A program made the translations under genes and the position numbers. Shown here one piece after another: positions 1 to 11,800 of a DNA stretch of 64,000 nucleotides; the stretch's first letter is position 1; every line of letters starts with the position of its first letter. The DNA comes from Acanthaster planci (Eukaryota; Echinodermata; Asteroidea; Valvatida; Acanthasteridae), in assembly GCF_001949145.1 (NCBI RefSeq), contig NW_019091623.1, forward strand, positions 212,889 to 276,888. The letters are read 5' to 3'. Below the pieces are notes generated by a model, which worked only from the letters and a program-made list of their open reading frames with translations, was not told the DNA's origin and ran no database searches.

Positions 1-3000
1 TGCAGACCTGCTATAACTTACGTTTAAAGCTTCTCAGTCAAAACGAAGTTGACCTCTTATGAGTAAACTGGTAATTAACACTAAGCGCATGTGTACCTTT
101 GATTTACATAAGCATTTATAATTTAGGGATCTATGGTGTTTTTATGTTGTCAAAATATCCTTGACAAAATGTTTTTAAAGGTTCAGCTTTTTTACCGATG
201 AGCAATCTTTTATATTGGTTCACCTGCTGAGGTTTTACACTTGTAGAGCATTTTTTAGTGTTAATCTGCTGGGAAGAATGGAGCATTTACGCAAAAATTC
301 TACAGTAACCCGTCTTTGTACATGTATTATACAATTCAGTGTTGCATCATTTGACGATTAGTGCGTGCAACCTTGTTTGGACATAGCGTGGCAAATTGCT
401 CGCTCTAAATGAAGAGACTCGTAGACAAAGTCGGTGACCAGTGAATGACTTTTTGTTCATGAAAGTTAAGGGTTAATCCTCCAAGAGTGAAATGAGGTTT
501 ATTGAAATGCAATGTGGTATTTTTAATTGCCAGTATCTGATTGGGATTTCCTTTCTGTTGGAATTTCAGCGAATAAGTTGGTCAGCTGATGTCAATGGCA
601 TGAGGTAAAGTGTGATATTGGAACATTCCATTTTTAATAACATAACACTTTCAGAATGCAGTAATCGAGCAATTAGTGTTTGTAAATGGAACGAACTTGA
701 AACCTTTTTTTCAAATATGACATTGTCAGTTTTGCTCGTACAGACCGTTGCTAAAAGCCCAGAGCATAATGACTAAAATTGCTGGTGATTGATATACGCT
801 TACGTACATTTTAGTTGCCTTTGCAATGATTGTGGAGATTTAATGTTTAAATCGTGACTAACTTACCTTGTGGCTGTTTCCACTTTTTAATCGGTATACC
901 GTCCATTTTTACTACATTTATAATTACATATATTGATGAACTTATTGAAATTCGTTTGTGGAGCTCTAGCACTTTTGAGGTGTTTTTCTGGGAATTCTAT
1001 AGGTTATTTACGTATACTTCTGCAGTAAGCAGTATGTGCTCTTAATATGCAATGTGTTTGGTGTATAAGTTATGTCGACAATAAACTCGTGTAACTTCGT
1101 TCAGTTGAATGATTATTCTGTGACGCTGTGTTTTCGTGGCGGTTCTACGAATCTGACTTTTAAAGGCCGATTGGGTTTTAACTCGGCGAGGTGAATGCTC
1201 GAAGTCTCGGTTCTCCGGCGAAGGAACATAAATCTGAGACGGACCACGATAGTCACTAAGAGCTTCGGTTGGAGGAGGACAATGTCCAGAGGACTATATT
1301 GGAATTGGCTGTGAAACTAACTTACATGCAACGAGCAAGTTATGACGGTCTTCACATTCGCCGCACTGTTTCAGAATTAATCTGAAACATCCAAGGCAAT
1401 CCATTGTACACATTTTCAAGCTAAGAAATTCATCCTAATAATGGGAGAAGGAAATCTGCGCAACTAGCGGCTCAGAAGATAATTCAAAGGGCAGTGAACG
1501 GTAAGGCGCAGTCCATTGACAGGTGAACGGCGCGGCGCTGCCTGGCTTAGCCATTGTGATTGTGCGATACCCATGCAGCAGAACCATCGAACTGGCGTAG
1601 AGGTTGCTTTGTATCTACCTGCCCAGTCCTTTTCATGTTTGGTCGAAGGCAGCTTATTAACCAGTTTTTTTTTTGGCTAAGAGTACAAGTGTTGCCAAAG
1701 AAGAGGCTTCTTGCGAATGATCGATCATGCGACAGTTCAGTTTGTTCACATAAACAAGAGACGGTTCCATTCACCGTGAGGGGTGTGAGTGTTGCACCGT
1801 TTGAGTTTCCTCGCCAAAAATAAGTTTCACAAAATGAATGCTCTTGATTTTCAAGCGATTAGTCAAATTTGCTGCGATTATAATAACTATGTTTGTGTAA
1901 ATGCTAATCGACCATAGCTTTGTCGCTTCTGCCTGTTTTCGCAACATCTTCCCAGTGTTGGTATTTCCGCCTCCCTGAGTAGTAGGGAGCAGTGTGGGCG
2001 CTCTTCCCGCTCGAAATTAACCGGCCCATTGATTACCCCTTAGCCAACCTACAATCCTTGATCTTCTTGATAGCGTCTTGGAGAAGGGATTTACCCCTGT
2101 GTTTTTATTCCTCCGTGCTCCTACAAAGTCTGAGTCGGTTTCTTTAGACTGTGAGATTATAGACTATGGCGTTTTCAGCGAGCTGCAAAAGGTGGGTGAG
2201 CCGTAATCTTTTCTTTCATCCTAAATGGGTGTTTCTTTTTTAAGTGACATTCCCATCAGGCCTTTTCTATCTGAAACCGTGATCTTCTGATTGTTGATTG
2301 AGTTGAATAGTTATAATTCGTGGGCGACTTGGGGTTTTTTGTGACATTGCCATATTTGTTTGACCAGTTACTCAATGTTCCTCAGTTTTACAGAGTCGTT
2401 TAAGTCAATGAATCAGGTCACAAAACCAAGTAGTAAATAATGAAAGGTGTTTATATTGTCCAAATTTCCGAAGGACTATTTAGTCCGCGGCTACATCATC
2501 CCCGGGGTTAAGCCCTCGAACAGCGCAGGGAGTGTTGACTTAAACCAATCTAACATCACAGTCTTTGTAATACAATAACTGTGTATATAATACATGCATA
2601 CGTCATTGTAACGTAGTGACTCGAATCGAGTCATTAGACAAAAAATCGGGTCGAATCAAATAATTGGCTAAGGCAATTCGTTTCACCAATAATTTGAACA
2701 CAATGCGATAAATAAAAAAGACAAGGTCACGTTTGGCATTTAAAAATTTGCTGCTGGGTTTCTACACATTTTACTCTTGATAACAACACATGGCATGACC
2801 TTTATAAACCGGCAATGTAAGTTACTACAAATATTTTTTTTCACAAAGAAGTTCGCTTTTATTTTTGGGATTCGAGTCTTATTAACTTCCACTAGATTCG
2901 GGTCTTCTGATGAGAGACTTGCTCGCAGTGACGCGAGTCGAATCTTGTCATTAACCCGTCGGGATTCCGGTCGAGTTGAGTCTTGGAAAAAATTGTGACT

Positions 3001-4060
3001 CAAGTCACTACAACTCTGAGTCGAGGCAATTCCTTTCATTGTAGCTCAGAATATGTCGACGGAGGACAATCCTGTATGAAGGTGTCCCCTTTGTAAACAA
3101 TGAAACGAGCAAAGCAGGACTGTATAACTAAACTTTCCATGTTTCACAGTTTGTTTATTATTGTTGGTATTTGGTTCCTGAAGGGCGTTCTTTTTTGGTA
3201 GCTTGTTGATCCTTGTGAAGGTCAAGAACGTGACGCCAAAAGGCAATGGAACTATAGGTAGGTGTATGTTTCATGTCCAACGTTAAGCACGCTCAAATCA
3301 TCTCAGTATCAACCGTTGCTGGTACCCGGCCATTATTTTCAACGCATGATGTCTTGAATGGTAGTCTACCAGCGGACTGACACCAGGTTAATTCTCCAAG
3401 CAAGCTGGTGACAAACATGCTTTAGATATAGGCGTTCTGCTCCAGAAAAACGAACCGTCTAATCAGTAAATACGGAATGTAAGATTCAAGAAGCCTCTTC
3501 ACTGAAAATGGGTCACGGCCACAGTTACCGACGTAGGTGTCACACAGGAACGGTGCACCAGCCAGGAGGTTTTATAAACTAGCAAATAAAGGGAAAGGTT
3601 ATGGACCTTTCTTTTATTTATAACATCGACCGCCATTTTGTGTCGGAAGCCAAAGTTTACAGACAGTTCATCCTAGCTTGGGAACATTTGCCTCAAATTA
3701 CACATTTTGAAGTATCTATTATCTAATGGTTTTACCATTTCCATGAGATTTGTTAACACGTTTTGAAATATTCTTTCGGTTTTGTACTCATGGTCAGCCA
3801 CAGTTTTTGCCGACTACCGGTCGGCAAAAAGTGCGGTCAGGACGTAGTCAAAGAAAAGTTTATGGCACTGAATGTATTGGCTTGAAGACTTTGAGCAAGT
3901 CTAATGTGTCCACGTATATACACAAAAATCTTACCCTCAATTTTAGATCTCAGAGGAAGATGACGCAATTATACCTCATCAAGGGACACCTCATTTATAT
4001 GGCGATATTTACTAAGTTATTGATTTAACCCCTTGTGAAAAGTGTAACTGGTAACCGCAG
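1..4060. other. Non-coding stretch upstream of the nAChR-like gene
   Basis: I see no convincing coding exon on either strand; the open frames are short and have no recognisable motif. The first exon of the receptor gene that starts to be readable at 4061 must end in phase 1 and should encode a signal peptide. It lies either here or left of the window, and I could not identify it. Around 2620-3030 the motif GAGTCGA and its complement recur many times, including a short palindrome near 2618-2634, which suggests a decayed repeat. Nothing else stands out. Confidence 0.6.
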
Positions 4061-7000
4061 GTGTGAAGGGAGCTAGCGATACGGAAGCCGGTCGGCTGGT
4101 AAATGACCTAATGGCGGGCTATGGACCTGGCTTTGTCCGGCCTGTTTTGGAGACAAACAACCCAACAGTTGTGGAATACAGGCTGCTCATTCACGAACTA
4201 ATAGAATTGGTAAGTTTGGCCGATAAAATGTCCTAAAGCAGGGGCTGCCAACATCAACTTCGAGTTTTGCGTAAAAGTTGGGGGTGGTTATGAGCCCCTA
4301 TAATTAGTTGTTAGTTTTTCTAGCAACGTAGACGCCTTTGGTGGGAACTCTACTTTTGAACGACTATGAACTTGCACGTGTTACGGTTGCATCGCTACCA
4401 ACAAAATGAAATCTCCCGCTAACACGGCTCTTTTCAAGCTTTGAGGGGGTGCTTCTGCATTGGCGTAACACGGATTTTACTAGGGGGGCACAAAGGGCAC
4501 GAGCATCTTATGGGGGCACCAGCCTTCAGTGGTGTGGTTTTGGTGCAAGTTTTTGTTAGCCTTGTTTAATCTCCATTCATCCGATTTTTTAGTGGGGGGA
4601 GGCACACCTGGGGGGCACCGGGAATTTGTATGGGGGGCACGTGCCCCCCATGGCTACGCCACTGTGATTCTGCTCCAGGCGGATAGCGCGGAAACGGTAG
4701 TTTTATCACACTCATCCGACAGAAAGAAGGAAAAGGTACCTGCACACACAATACAAGCACTTACTTCTAGCTCAAGCAAAAATTTTATCAGGTTTAACTT
4801 CTTACAATGCACGGAGAGGAACTTCACACGCAGCCAAACTCAAACGCAGCCTATGCTCCAGTCTACACACAAAAGAGGAAAAGCCTTAACTTTCCACATG
4901 ATAGTTCAACCCGCTCTGGAGTCTAGCCAAACCTTTCCCGCTTGAACTCAACAAAGGTCTGTTTTTTGGAAGTCATCTACCTCTTTATAGTTTGATAGTC
5001 TATTTATAAGAAACTCACTTCCGTAGGCGGACTACTTGAAACAAAGAAACTAGGTCAGCACTTTCTGTAAGAAGGCGCCGGTCAGCAATCGGTAAAACAG
5101 CAAAAATCAGCAAAACAGCCGAAACAGTTCAAACAGTTGTCATTTTAAAAACATTATTCCTGAAACTGGTGAAACGTCAGCCTGAATAGGCATATGCAAC
5201 GACATCAAGGATTTATGCCCAATGGTAAAAATACTTCGACCCTTCATTTTACATAACTATTGAATGGAACTTTAGCAGAGAAAAACAAGAGAATTTAAAC
5301 TTCCTTAAAACCTGGTTTATCACATTGTCAACACAACTTAACTACATGTATTTGTTATTACCCGTTCACTTGAACTCGAGTCGTTCTTTTCTTCTCTTTC
5401 AGAGTACCCGAGAACAAAAATTCAAAATCAATGCTCGTCTGAGAGTGGTAAGCATGTTGTGGAAGAAAGGAAGAGAATCGCTTTCCGAATGCAGGGGCGT
5501 GGCCAGGTCGGTCTGAAGGGGGGGTTTCCAAGCCGTGAAGGCATGTGCGTGCAAACGCGGAACCTTACTGGACACGAACTTCCCCCGTCCCCCAAAAATC
5601 AAGGGGGGGTCCGGGCAACGGGAACCCCGGTCAAGACCCTGGAATGTGATCGTTTTTACACTTTAATCAACATTATTGAGGTTGGAGAATATTTCCCATT
5701 TAACAACACGAGCCTACAGTTAAGAAGGAATTTTCTTAGTCTGGTTCCTGGACCTGACAAAAATCCCTGAAGTGAATACTGGTATGGTAATTCCAGCAGA
5801 CATCATAGACCAAAACAGAACATAATGCAACGCAAGATGTATGACGTGATGCCTGGGATGACACTCGTGCGTGTCTGCTGATCTGTAAAAATTTTGCCAA
5901 AGTTGTAATCAGTGATCAAAAGCATCATTAGAAAGAAACGAGTAAAGCTGATAGAATCAGGAAAACGTGCAGAAATTACCGAAGAACATACAACATCATG
6001 TTTGAAATTATCTGAAATCTATACGGTGTGTGCTATCTACTCTATTTTTTTGATTTACTGCAGTGCAGGAAAAAACACTCTTTCGTCCACGAGATATTTT
6101 TCCTGAATTTATTTTTGTGCTTCCGTTTGTCTAACTTTGAATCAGTCTTGGAGGGATGAATTTCTTCAATGGGAGCCCAGCGAGTATGGCGATACCAAGG
6201 TTATCTTCCTCCCGGCCTCTTCAATATGGCAGCCAGACATCACCCTAATGAGGAAGTAAGAGCCTTATTTCCAATTTTAGAGTAATAAATATTTTAATCA
6301 TTGAACGAGCCTGTTGCCATGGATGTTCTGCTTCCAATGTTTGACGTTTCAATGAATTCGATTGACTTGCTTTCTTTTTATAGCGATCGAGCTACAACTG
6401 AAGTTAACCTTGATCTTCATGTAGTTGTTGTTCGATGATGACGCACGTTTTGATAAATCTGTACCCAACAGTATCGATGAAGACTTTGAAGTCATGAAAC
6501 CAACTTCTGTTCGAGTCAACTCAACTGGACACGTCTCGTGGTTCACACTGGCCTTTCTCTCCAGTTCGTGTGACGTAAATGTCAGATACTTCCCCTTTGA
6601 CATCCAGAGGTGCGAGATGAGATTTAGCTCCTGGAGTTATTCCATCGAAGACATCGACCTGTACCTGGCCAAGTCAAAGGACGCTCAACAAACAAGGTAA
6701 GATATCGAAGAAACTTGAAATAAAGGAAACCTGACCAGGGGGCTTCCAGAGGGAATGAGAGAGATACGGTACGGAATGAGATCCAGTGGCCGAAGGTGGT
6801 GTTGTAGTCGGGTGCATCACGTGTATGATATCGAGTGTAGGACTGCTTGAATTGAAAGGACTTTTGATGGACTCATCTTGACTCATCATGGCCTACTTGA
6901 GTAGATGAAATTAACCACCCAATTCAAGGCTGGTGAAGCAGTGGTGGTCAAGTATGTATTTTGTATCAATTGTATAATAATGATTTATTTTGATCTCTTG

Positions 7001-7854
7001 GCAGCTATCAAGAGAATGGTATCTGGGATCTGGTGGAAGTTCAAACAGCCAGGGAGGTGAAATCCTACATCGCGGGAGACTATCCAGAGGTGTCCTATAC
7101 CTTCGTGTTGAAGAGACGATCCGAGTACTATTACACCAACGTCGTTGTACCCTTTCTGTTCCTGTCCCTGATTTGTAACCTCATTTTCCTTCTGCCTCCT
7201 GCCGGCAAAGACGCCAAAGTCACGCTGGTCATAACTAATCTTCTGGCTCTCATAGTCTTCCTCCAGATTGTTGCTGGTGTCATGCCGCCCGTTGGAGAAA
7301 TCCCTGTTCTAGGTAAATGAATTTTTTAAAAGTGTTTGTTGCAAACGCAGATTACAACTTGCGTAATCTAAATTCAAAGTTTTTCTTGACATTTTCCTAC
7401 ATCTTTTACAGCAACCTACTTTCTGACTCTCATCATTCTCGTCTGCATCTCCATCGTCATGACGATCTTCGTGTACACTGTTCAGCACGGATCTGATCAG
7501 CCGCCTCGCTGGTTCCGTCGCGTGGTGTTGGGCTTCATGGCCAGGGCAGTGTGCATGTACGACAGCGCTGTGGCTGGCTTTGATGAGAAGGGAGTCAGTG
7601 AAAACGAAGAGCTTCAGCCACTGGAAGTGAACGCCAATAAAGATGGGGCAAACCTGCTGGCTGTCCAGATTCCGCAGTCGCTTCTGGATGACGTCGCCTA
7701 CCTTCGCAACAAGGTAGAATCGCAAGAGAAGGGAGACTTCTTTGTTTTGCAGTGGGAGTACGCCAGCCGGGTCATCGACCGCTGGCTGCTGATCATATCC
7801 ATGACGGTGTGGGCTCTGGCTACTATCATTCTGCTGGCAGTGAGTCATGAGTAA
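4061..7854 (+). CDS. Nicotinic acetylcholine receptor-like subunit (Cys-loop ligand-gated ion channel), 5' exon missing
   Basis: Exons: 4061-4209, 5403-5447, 6146-6255, 6472-6696, 7005-7312, 7412-7854; all junctions are GT-AG and the frame closes, giving 425 residues without the signal-peptide exon. The second exon shown is exactly 45 bases and the third exactly 110 bases, the sizes of classic vertebrate nAChR exons 3 and 4. Visible landmarks: N-terminal helix and strand ending HELIEL; loop D Trp in RVSWRDEFLQW; WQPD before loop A; Cys-loop CDVNVRYFPFDIQRC; WSYS at loop B; PNG-like QENGIWDLV; membrane helices M1 to M4. As a family such subunits form pentameric channels in the plasma membrane. 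Loop C has no adjacent cysteine pair and the loop A Tyr is Met, so this is a non-alpha-like or divergent subunit. The M3-M4 loop is short (about 85 residues). The pore-lining region is unusual (see findings). Family assignment is firm; ligand and ion selectivity are not known. Confidence 0.93.
6472..6696 (+). CDS. nAChR-like exon carrying the Cys-loop
   Basis: The exon contributes one base to an Asn codon, then reads IDEDFEVM...VNSTGHVSW through the Cys-loop (13 residues between the two cysteines) and ends AG|GTAAGA. I chose the acceptor CCCAACAG at 6464-6471 rather than GTAG at 6421-6424. Only 6472 restores the reading phase left by the 110-base exon before it, and it gives a gap-free alignment with the alpha7-type stretch from WxPD to SSGH. 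NST is a potential N-glycosylation site. Confidence 0.85.
7005..7312 (+). CDS. nAChR-like exon: loop C, M1 and M2 helices
   Basis: The exon reads from the WDLV strand through loop C (SYIAGDYPEVSYTF, no vicinal cysteines), M1 (starting about VVVPFLFLSLICNLIFLLPP) and M2 (VTLVITNLLALIVFLQ). The conserved 9' Leu is present. The M1-M2 linker reads LPPAGKDAK. Relative to alpha7 and 5-HT3 receptors it carries one extra residue, and the -1' Glu of cation channels is Ala. The 20' position is Gly rather than acidic. It ends G|GTAAAT in phase 1. Confidence 0.92.
7412..7854 (+). CDS. nAChR-like terminal exon: M3, cytoplasmic loop, M4
   Basis: The acceptor is TTTTACAG. M3 reads ATYFLTLIILVCISIVMTIF. A basic PPRWFRRVVL segment follows, as is usual in nAChRs, then a short acidic cytoplasmic loop, a predicted helix before M4 (WEYASRVIDRW) and M4 itself (LLIISMTVWALATIILLAV). 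The protein ends SHE with TAA at 7852-7854. Long antisense open frames over this exon are shadows of it. Confidence 0.92.
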
Positions 7855-7982
7855 ACTTGGTATATTAGATATTAGGGATTCACAAAAACGAAGTTAGCGA
7901 TTCAAGATCGCCCCATGCACTTGTTTGCATGGAATTCCTTTCAGACTGGAACTATGAAAGTGAATTCAAATTTCTTAAAATC

Positions 7983-8847
7983 AATACGGGCGTTTCACTA
8001 AAGTGCGCCTCCAAGAGTTTTCAAAGTGTTAGCCAATTATCATGCCCGAAATCTGTCGACCCAAATGCGCGCTTCGAAAATGACAGGAAAGTTAGTTTGA
8101 TATTGAACATTGGACATTCCCATTGGTTTGTACAAGGAATGTCTGAATGGCAATTCACGGTACAACGTATATGTAAATAATATCTAAAACATGAACATTT
8201 TCTGTACAAACCTATGGGAATGTCCAATGTCCAATATCAAACTAACTTTACTGTCATGTTTGTCGTCTGGATACCTGACCCAATGATTTTGACAACTCTA
8301 AGAATTAAGGGTCTGGTATCACCCAATTTCCACGTGACCAAGACTGGAGGAATTCCTCCAGTTTTCCGGAAATAGCCGAAACATTCCGAAGTCGTCCCAT
8401 CTATATTCGGCATGTTCGGATGGTACCGTTAATGTTCGCTTATTCCTGGCCGGGTGGGTAGGCCAGTTGTTGAACGTAAACTCCCGTACCCTATTGGCAG
8501 CTGTTGATCCTACAATATTTGACTTGACACTGAATCGAAGGTCACCTTGGCGGAAATCAATGGCAAAACGCAGAATATAATGCCCACACATATTTAGGGT
8601 GCACCACTGTAATAGAATCGAAAACACCCGGGCTCTCAACTTGCGACCCCTGACCCTTTCATCGTATTTATTTATATCCATGAGTGATGCCGAACCTAAG
8701 ATTTTTTTATCAAGAGTCGTAATAGGGAATCTTTGGGCAGGGAACCAGATTATCATGTTTGGAAAGGGTCGACAGATTTCGCGCGTTGTGATTGGCCAAC
8801 GCGTTGCAAACTCCTGGAGGCGCACTATTGTGAATCGCCCGTATTGA
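7983..8847. mobile_element. Long member of MITE-like family 1 (inverted-repeat element)
   Basis: The left end begins TCAATACGGGCG and continues as CGCCTCCAAGAGTT and CCCGAAATCTGTCGACC. The right end is the reverse complement (GGTCGACAGATTTCGCGCG through CGCCCGTATTGA at 8847). The terminal inverted repeats are about 75 bases and imperfect. The 226-codon antisense open frame inside it overlaps one terminal repeat and shows no transposase motif, so the element looks non-autonomous. A second inverted repeat (8078-8258) is nested inside. Confidence 0.75.
8078..8258. repeat. Nested inverted repeat (hairpin) inside the family-1 element
   Basis: The arm 8078-8136 (around AATGACAGGAAAGTTAG, GACATTCCCATTGG and TTTGTACA) is matched in reverse complement by 8199-8258 (TGTACAAACC, TGGGAATGTCC, CTAACTTTACTGTCAT). 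The arms are about 55-60 bases with a loop of about 60. Either a foldback element inserted into the longer one, or an internal hairpin of it. Confidence 0.7.
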
Positions 8848-11800
8848 TCGCCCATTGATCTTAACAATCCGAAACTGATATTATCGCCCTCATGCGGTGA
8901 ACAGACCAGCCATTTGGTTGGTGGAAATTGATATTGGACACGGAGGAAATGTACTTTGTACAGAACATCCACAGTTTTTATAGTATGTGGTTTGCGCACC
9001 TAGATGTAGGCCTATTATACAGTGGTGAAGTGGTATTGTTGCGTGACAACAGTTTTCAACAGTTTTACATAAATTATGTTTTCTGGAAAATGGCTGAATC
9101 TATGATTTTCTAGAGTGGATGTTACGGCATTTTGATAAAGGGAACTTTACAATCAATTTATCAAACGGAAAAATATTGTGGTCACGAATGAACTACGAAA
9201 AAGAAAATCAGTTGACCTATATCCGTTTCCACGGTACTTGTTGGGAGATTTAACTTACAATTATTGGTTGATTTCAGTCACATTTTCCTGTTTGAAGATC
9301 ACTCACGCTAAGACTCGACTCTACACAATTTTTTTCAGTGATTAGATGGTAAATTTGATTTTGCAAATAGGGCGTCTAATACTCAGACGACACCGGATTT
9401 GTTCATCTGTTCACTATCCAAATTTGCGAATTTTACATAATTTACTTAATGATGCAATTTGATGTGGTATTGTCTTTTCAACTTGTGAGTTTTACGCTGA
9501 GTTGTTAGCAGAGACGATTGCATTTAATAAACATTAACATCATGCAGTGAAGCGGAAAGATATGAAATCCCAGGCAGTTTCGTGGTCCTCATTACGTAAT
9601 ATTGTCTAATGACACAAACGAGCTGGAAAGAGACCATAAATAGGGCAATTGGGGTAGAAGGACTTCCTCTTTATGGCCAGTGAGTTATATTACAATGTAA
9701 TTCCGGCCTCCATCTTATCAAACTCATGATACCAAACTACTGCTTTCACCCAAAAGTTGACTGCTTGATTCTTACCCTCATCTTTAAAACTTGTTGGCTG
9801 GTAGGGGAGAATTCTGATAAAATGCTTCCTGTCGTAATTTTGCTCCAGAGAAAAATTCCGAAAAGGAAACGTCGGCAAGACTAACCAGACAGTAACAAGT
9901 AGTTTTCAAACATTAATTTGGAGTAGGAAATTACGAAAATAAATTATATAATTATAACTCAGACAGACTCTTAAAATTATCTCACAGTGTTGGAGTCATA
10001 CAGGGGTTCGGTGTACTCATGGATAAATCGTTGCTGTCAGCTGTACACGTAGCTAGTCGCAACCCCTGGAGACCCGGCTATTAAAGGCCGTATCCGACTT
10101 ACATGACTCCGAAGGAAGTGGCTGCAGCCAGCACTGTAGAGTCTCGTGTAATTTTAAGCCGAAACAAGTAATTCGAACACTGTCCTAACTCGAGGGACAT
10201 CAAAAGTGAAACTTGGTGGCGCTTTTTAAATTCGTCGGATGAAGCACTTTCATCAAGTCTTTATACACTCTTGCAGTTGGATATTAACAAATATATTTAT
10301 AAAGATTTCTTCCTTTTAGATTCGGGGGATTTTAACCCTCGAACTTCGTAGCATTCTTTTCTTTATAAATAGACAAAATAGAGTACATTTGGGAAACTTA
10401 AGCGTATTATTTGAAGCTTTAAAACAGTTCCTATGATACAAAACTTTGTACACCAGAACCACTTTATGAGACGGCGCAAAGGTTGACAACGTACGCATGT
10501 CGAAGTACTTGAAAAACATTGCCAGCAAAGAAAATCTTCTTGATCAGAAAAATGAGACAGGTGGTAGGTTTTGCGAAGGCAACATGAGGGGAGGTCGAAT
10601 ACACATGGAAGATCGATCGGTGTTCCGTGACGTGGAACGTGGTGGATCGATTATATAAAAAAACCGACTGTCGGTTGAAAGGAATCGGATGCCAGCTATG
10701 CCTGACAATTTAGCGATGTAGTATGACTCCAGTGTGTCCCTGCACTACAACAACCAAATCAATATCCAAATTTGCCGCTTGCTAATGGGTGCGTCTACGC
10801 ATGTTTATCTAGCGGGCGTAAAGCGGAGCCGCTTGGCTACCCTTTTCTTAGCGAAGTGGGAATGATTGTAAGTGCAGTCTGGAGGTCATGCATTATAATT
10901 CTAAAAGTTAACAGCAAGTCATAATTAAACAATTCTTTGTTTCAAAACCAATGCAGGTTAAGGCATACATGTACTAGAAAATACATAAAAAGGGAATTCT
11001 TTGACATGATTTCATTTGAAGAGAGCGACTTACACTACTCCCAAACTGGGCACGGAGGAGTCGAAAAAAGAAAGAAGAAGCAACGTTTCGCACAATCCCA
11101 CGCAAGACATGGAATAAAATATTGCATTTTTGCGTCACACCAGAATGTGATTAATTAGGGGCACACAAAATACATGTGTAATGCTTTACTAATAGCTCGG
11201 AACAAAACATAAAACAGTTTATCTTCAATCAAATAACTGTGACTTGTCTTGAAATTTTCTCGTTTTTTTTCGTTTTAAACATTCCGGGTGATTCTGAAGG
11301 ACCTTAGTGAGACATTAATGCAGATAAGCCACCCATAAGCATGAAGGATATAGCATTTTAATGCAGCGAAAAATTGGTCAATATGTTTTCACTTCAGCCG
11401 GTTGCTAAGGCTTCGTGAGAGACTGCTTACGAACCCGCGTTTACAGCAGGAAACGTGGGAAGTGCCCGATCTGTGTATGAATTAGAATATGAAGCACTGT
11501 TTTACAAGGAAACCATGATGCTCAGGCGCCATGACGAGAGGTAATTCCATTACTGTTAGACGAGAGATGTCTCGTTCTTGTATTATTTCGGCAGTATCAT
11601 GCCCCATAAGGTCTCAGTCGCATCCATAGATTTCCATCATTATCACTTTCAAGTACATGTATTTTATAAGAACTATAACGCTGAACGGGCATTTAAAGTT
11701 GCGGCTCAGAACCGGTAGCTGACCTTATTTACACAATCAATTTGCCACAGCTAAACGCGTTCAAAACACATTTAAATTCCATTTGTTCACCCAGTTGAGG

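Noticed and set aside
2160-2205. Short ATG-led sequence with a GT donor as first exon of the nAChR-like gene
   Set aside because: It ends in the wrong phase for the exon at 4061 and does not look like a signal peptide.
7309-7848. 179-codon minus-strand frame over the nAChR-like last exon
   Set aside because: Complement of a clear M3-M4 coding exon with no motif of its own.
8319-8999. 226-codon minus-strand open frame
   Set aside because: It runs through the terminal repeat of the family-1 element and has no recognisable domain or transposase motif; best explained as chance or transposon sequence.
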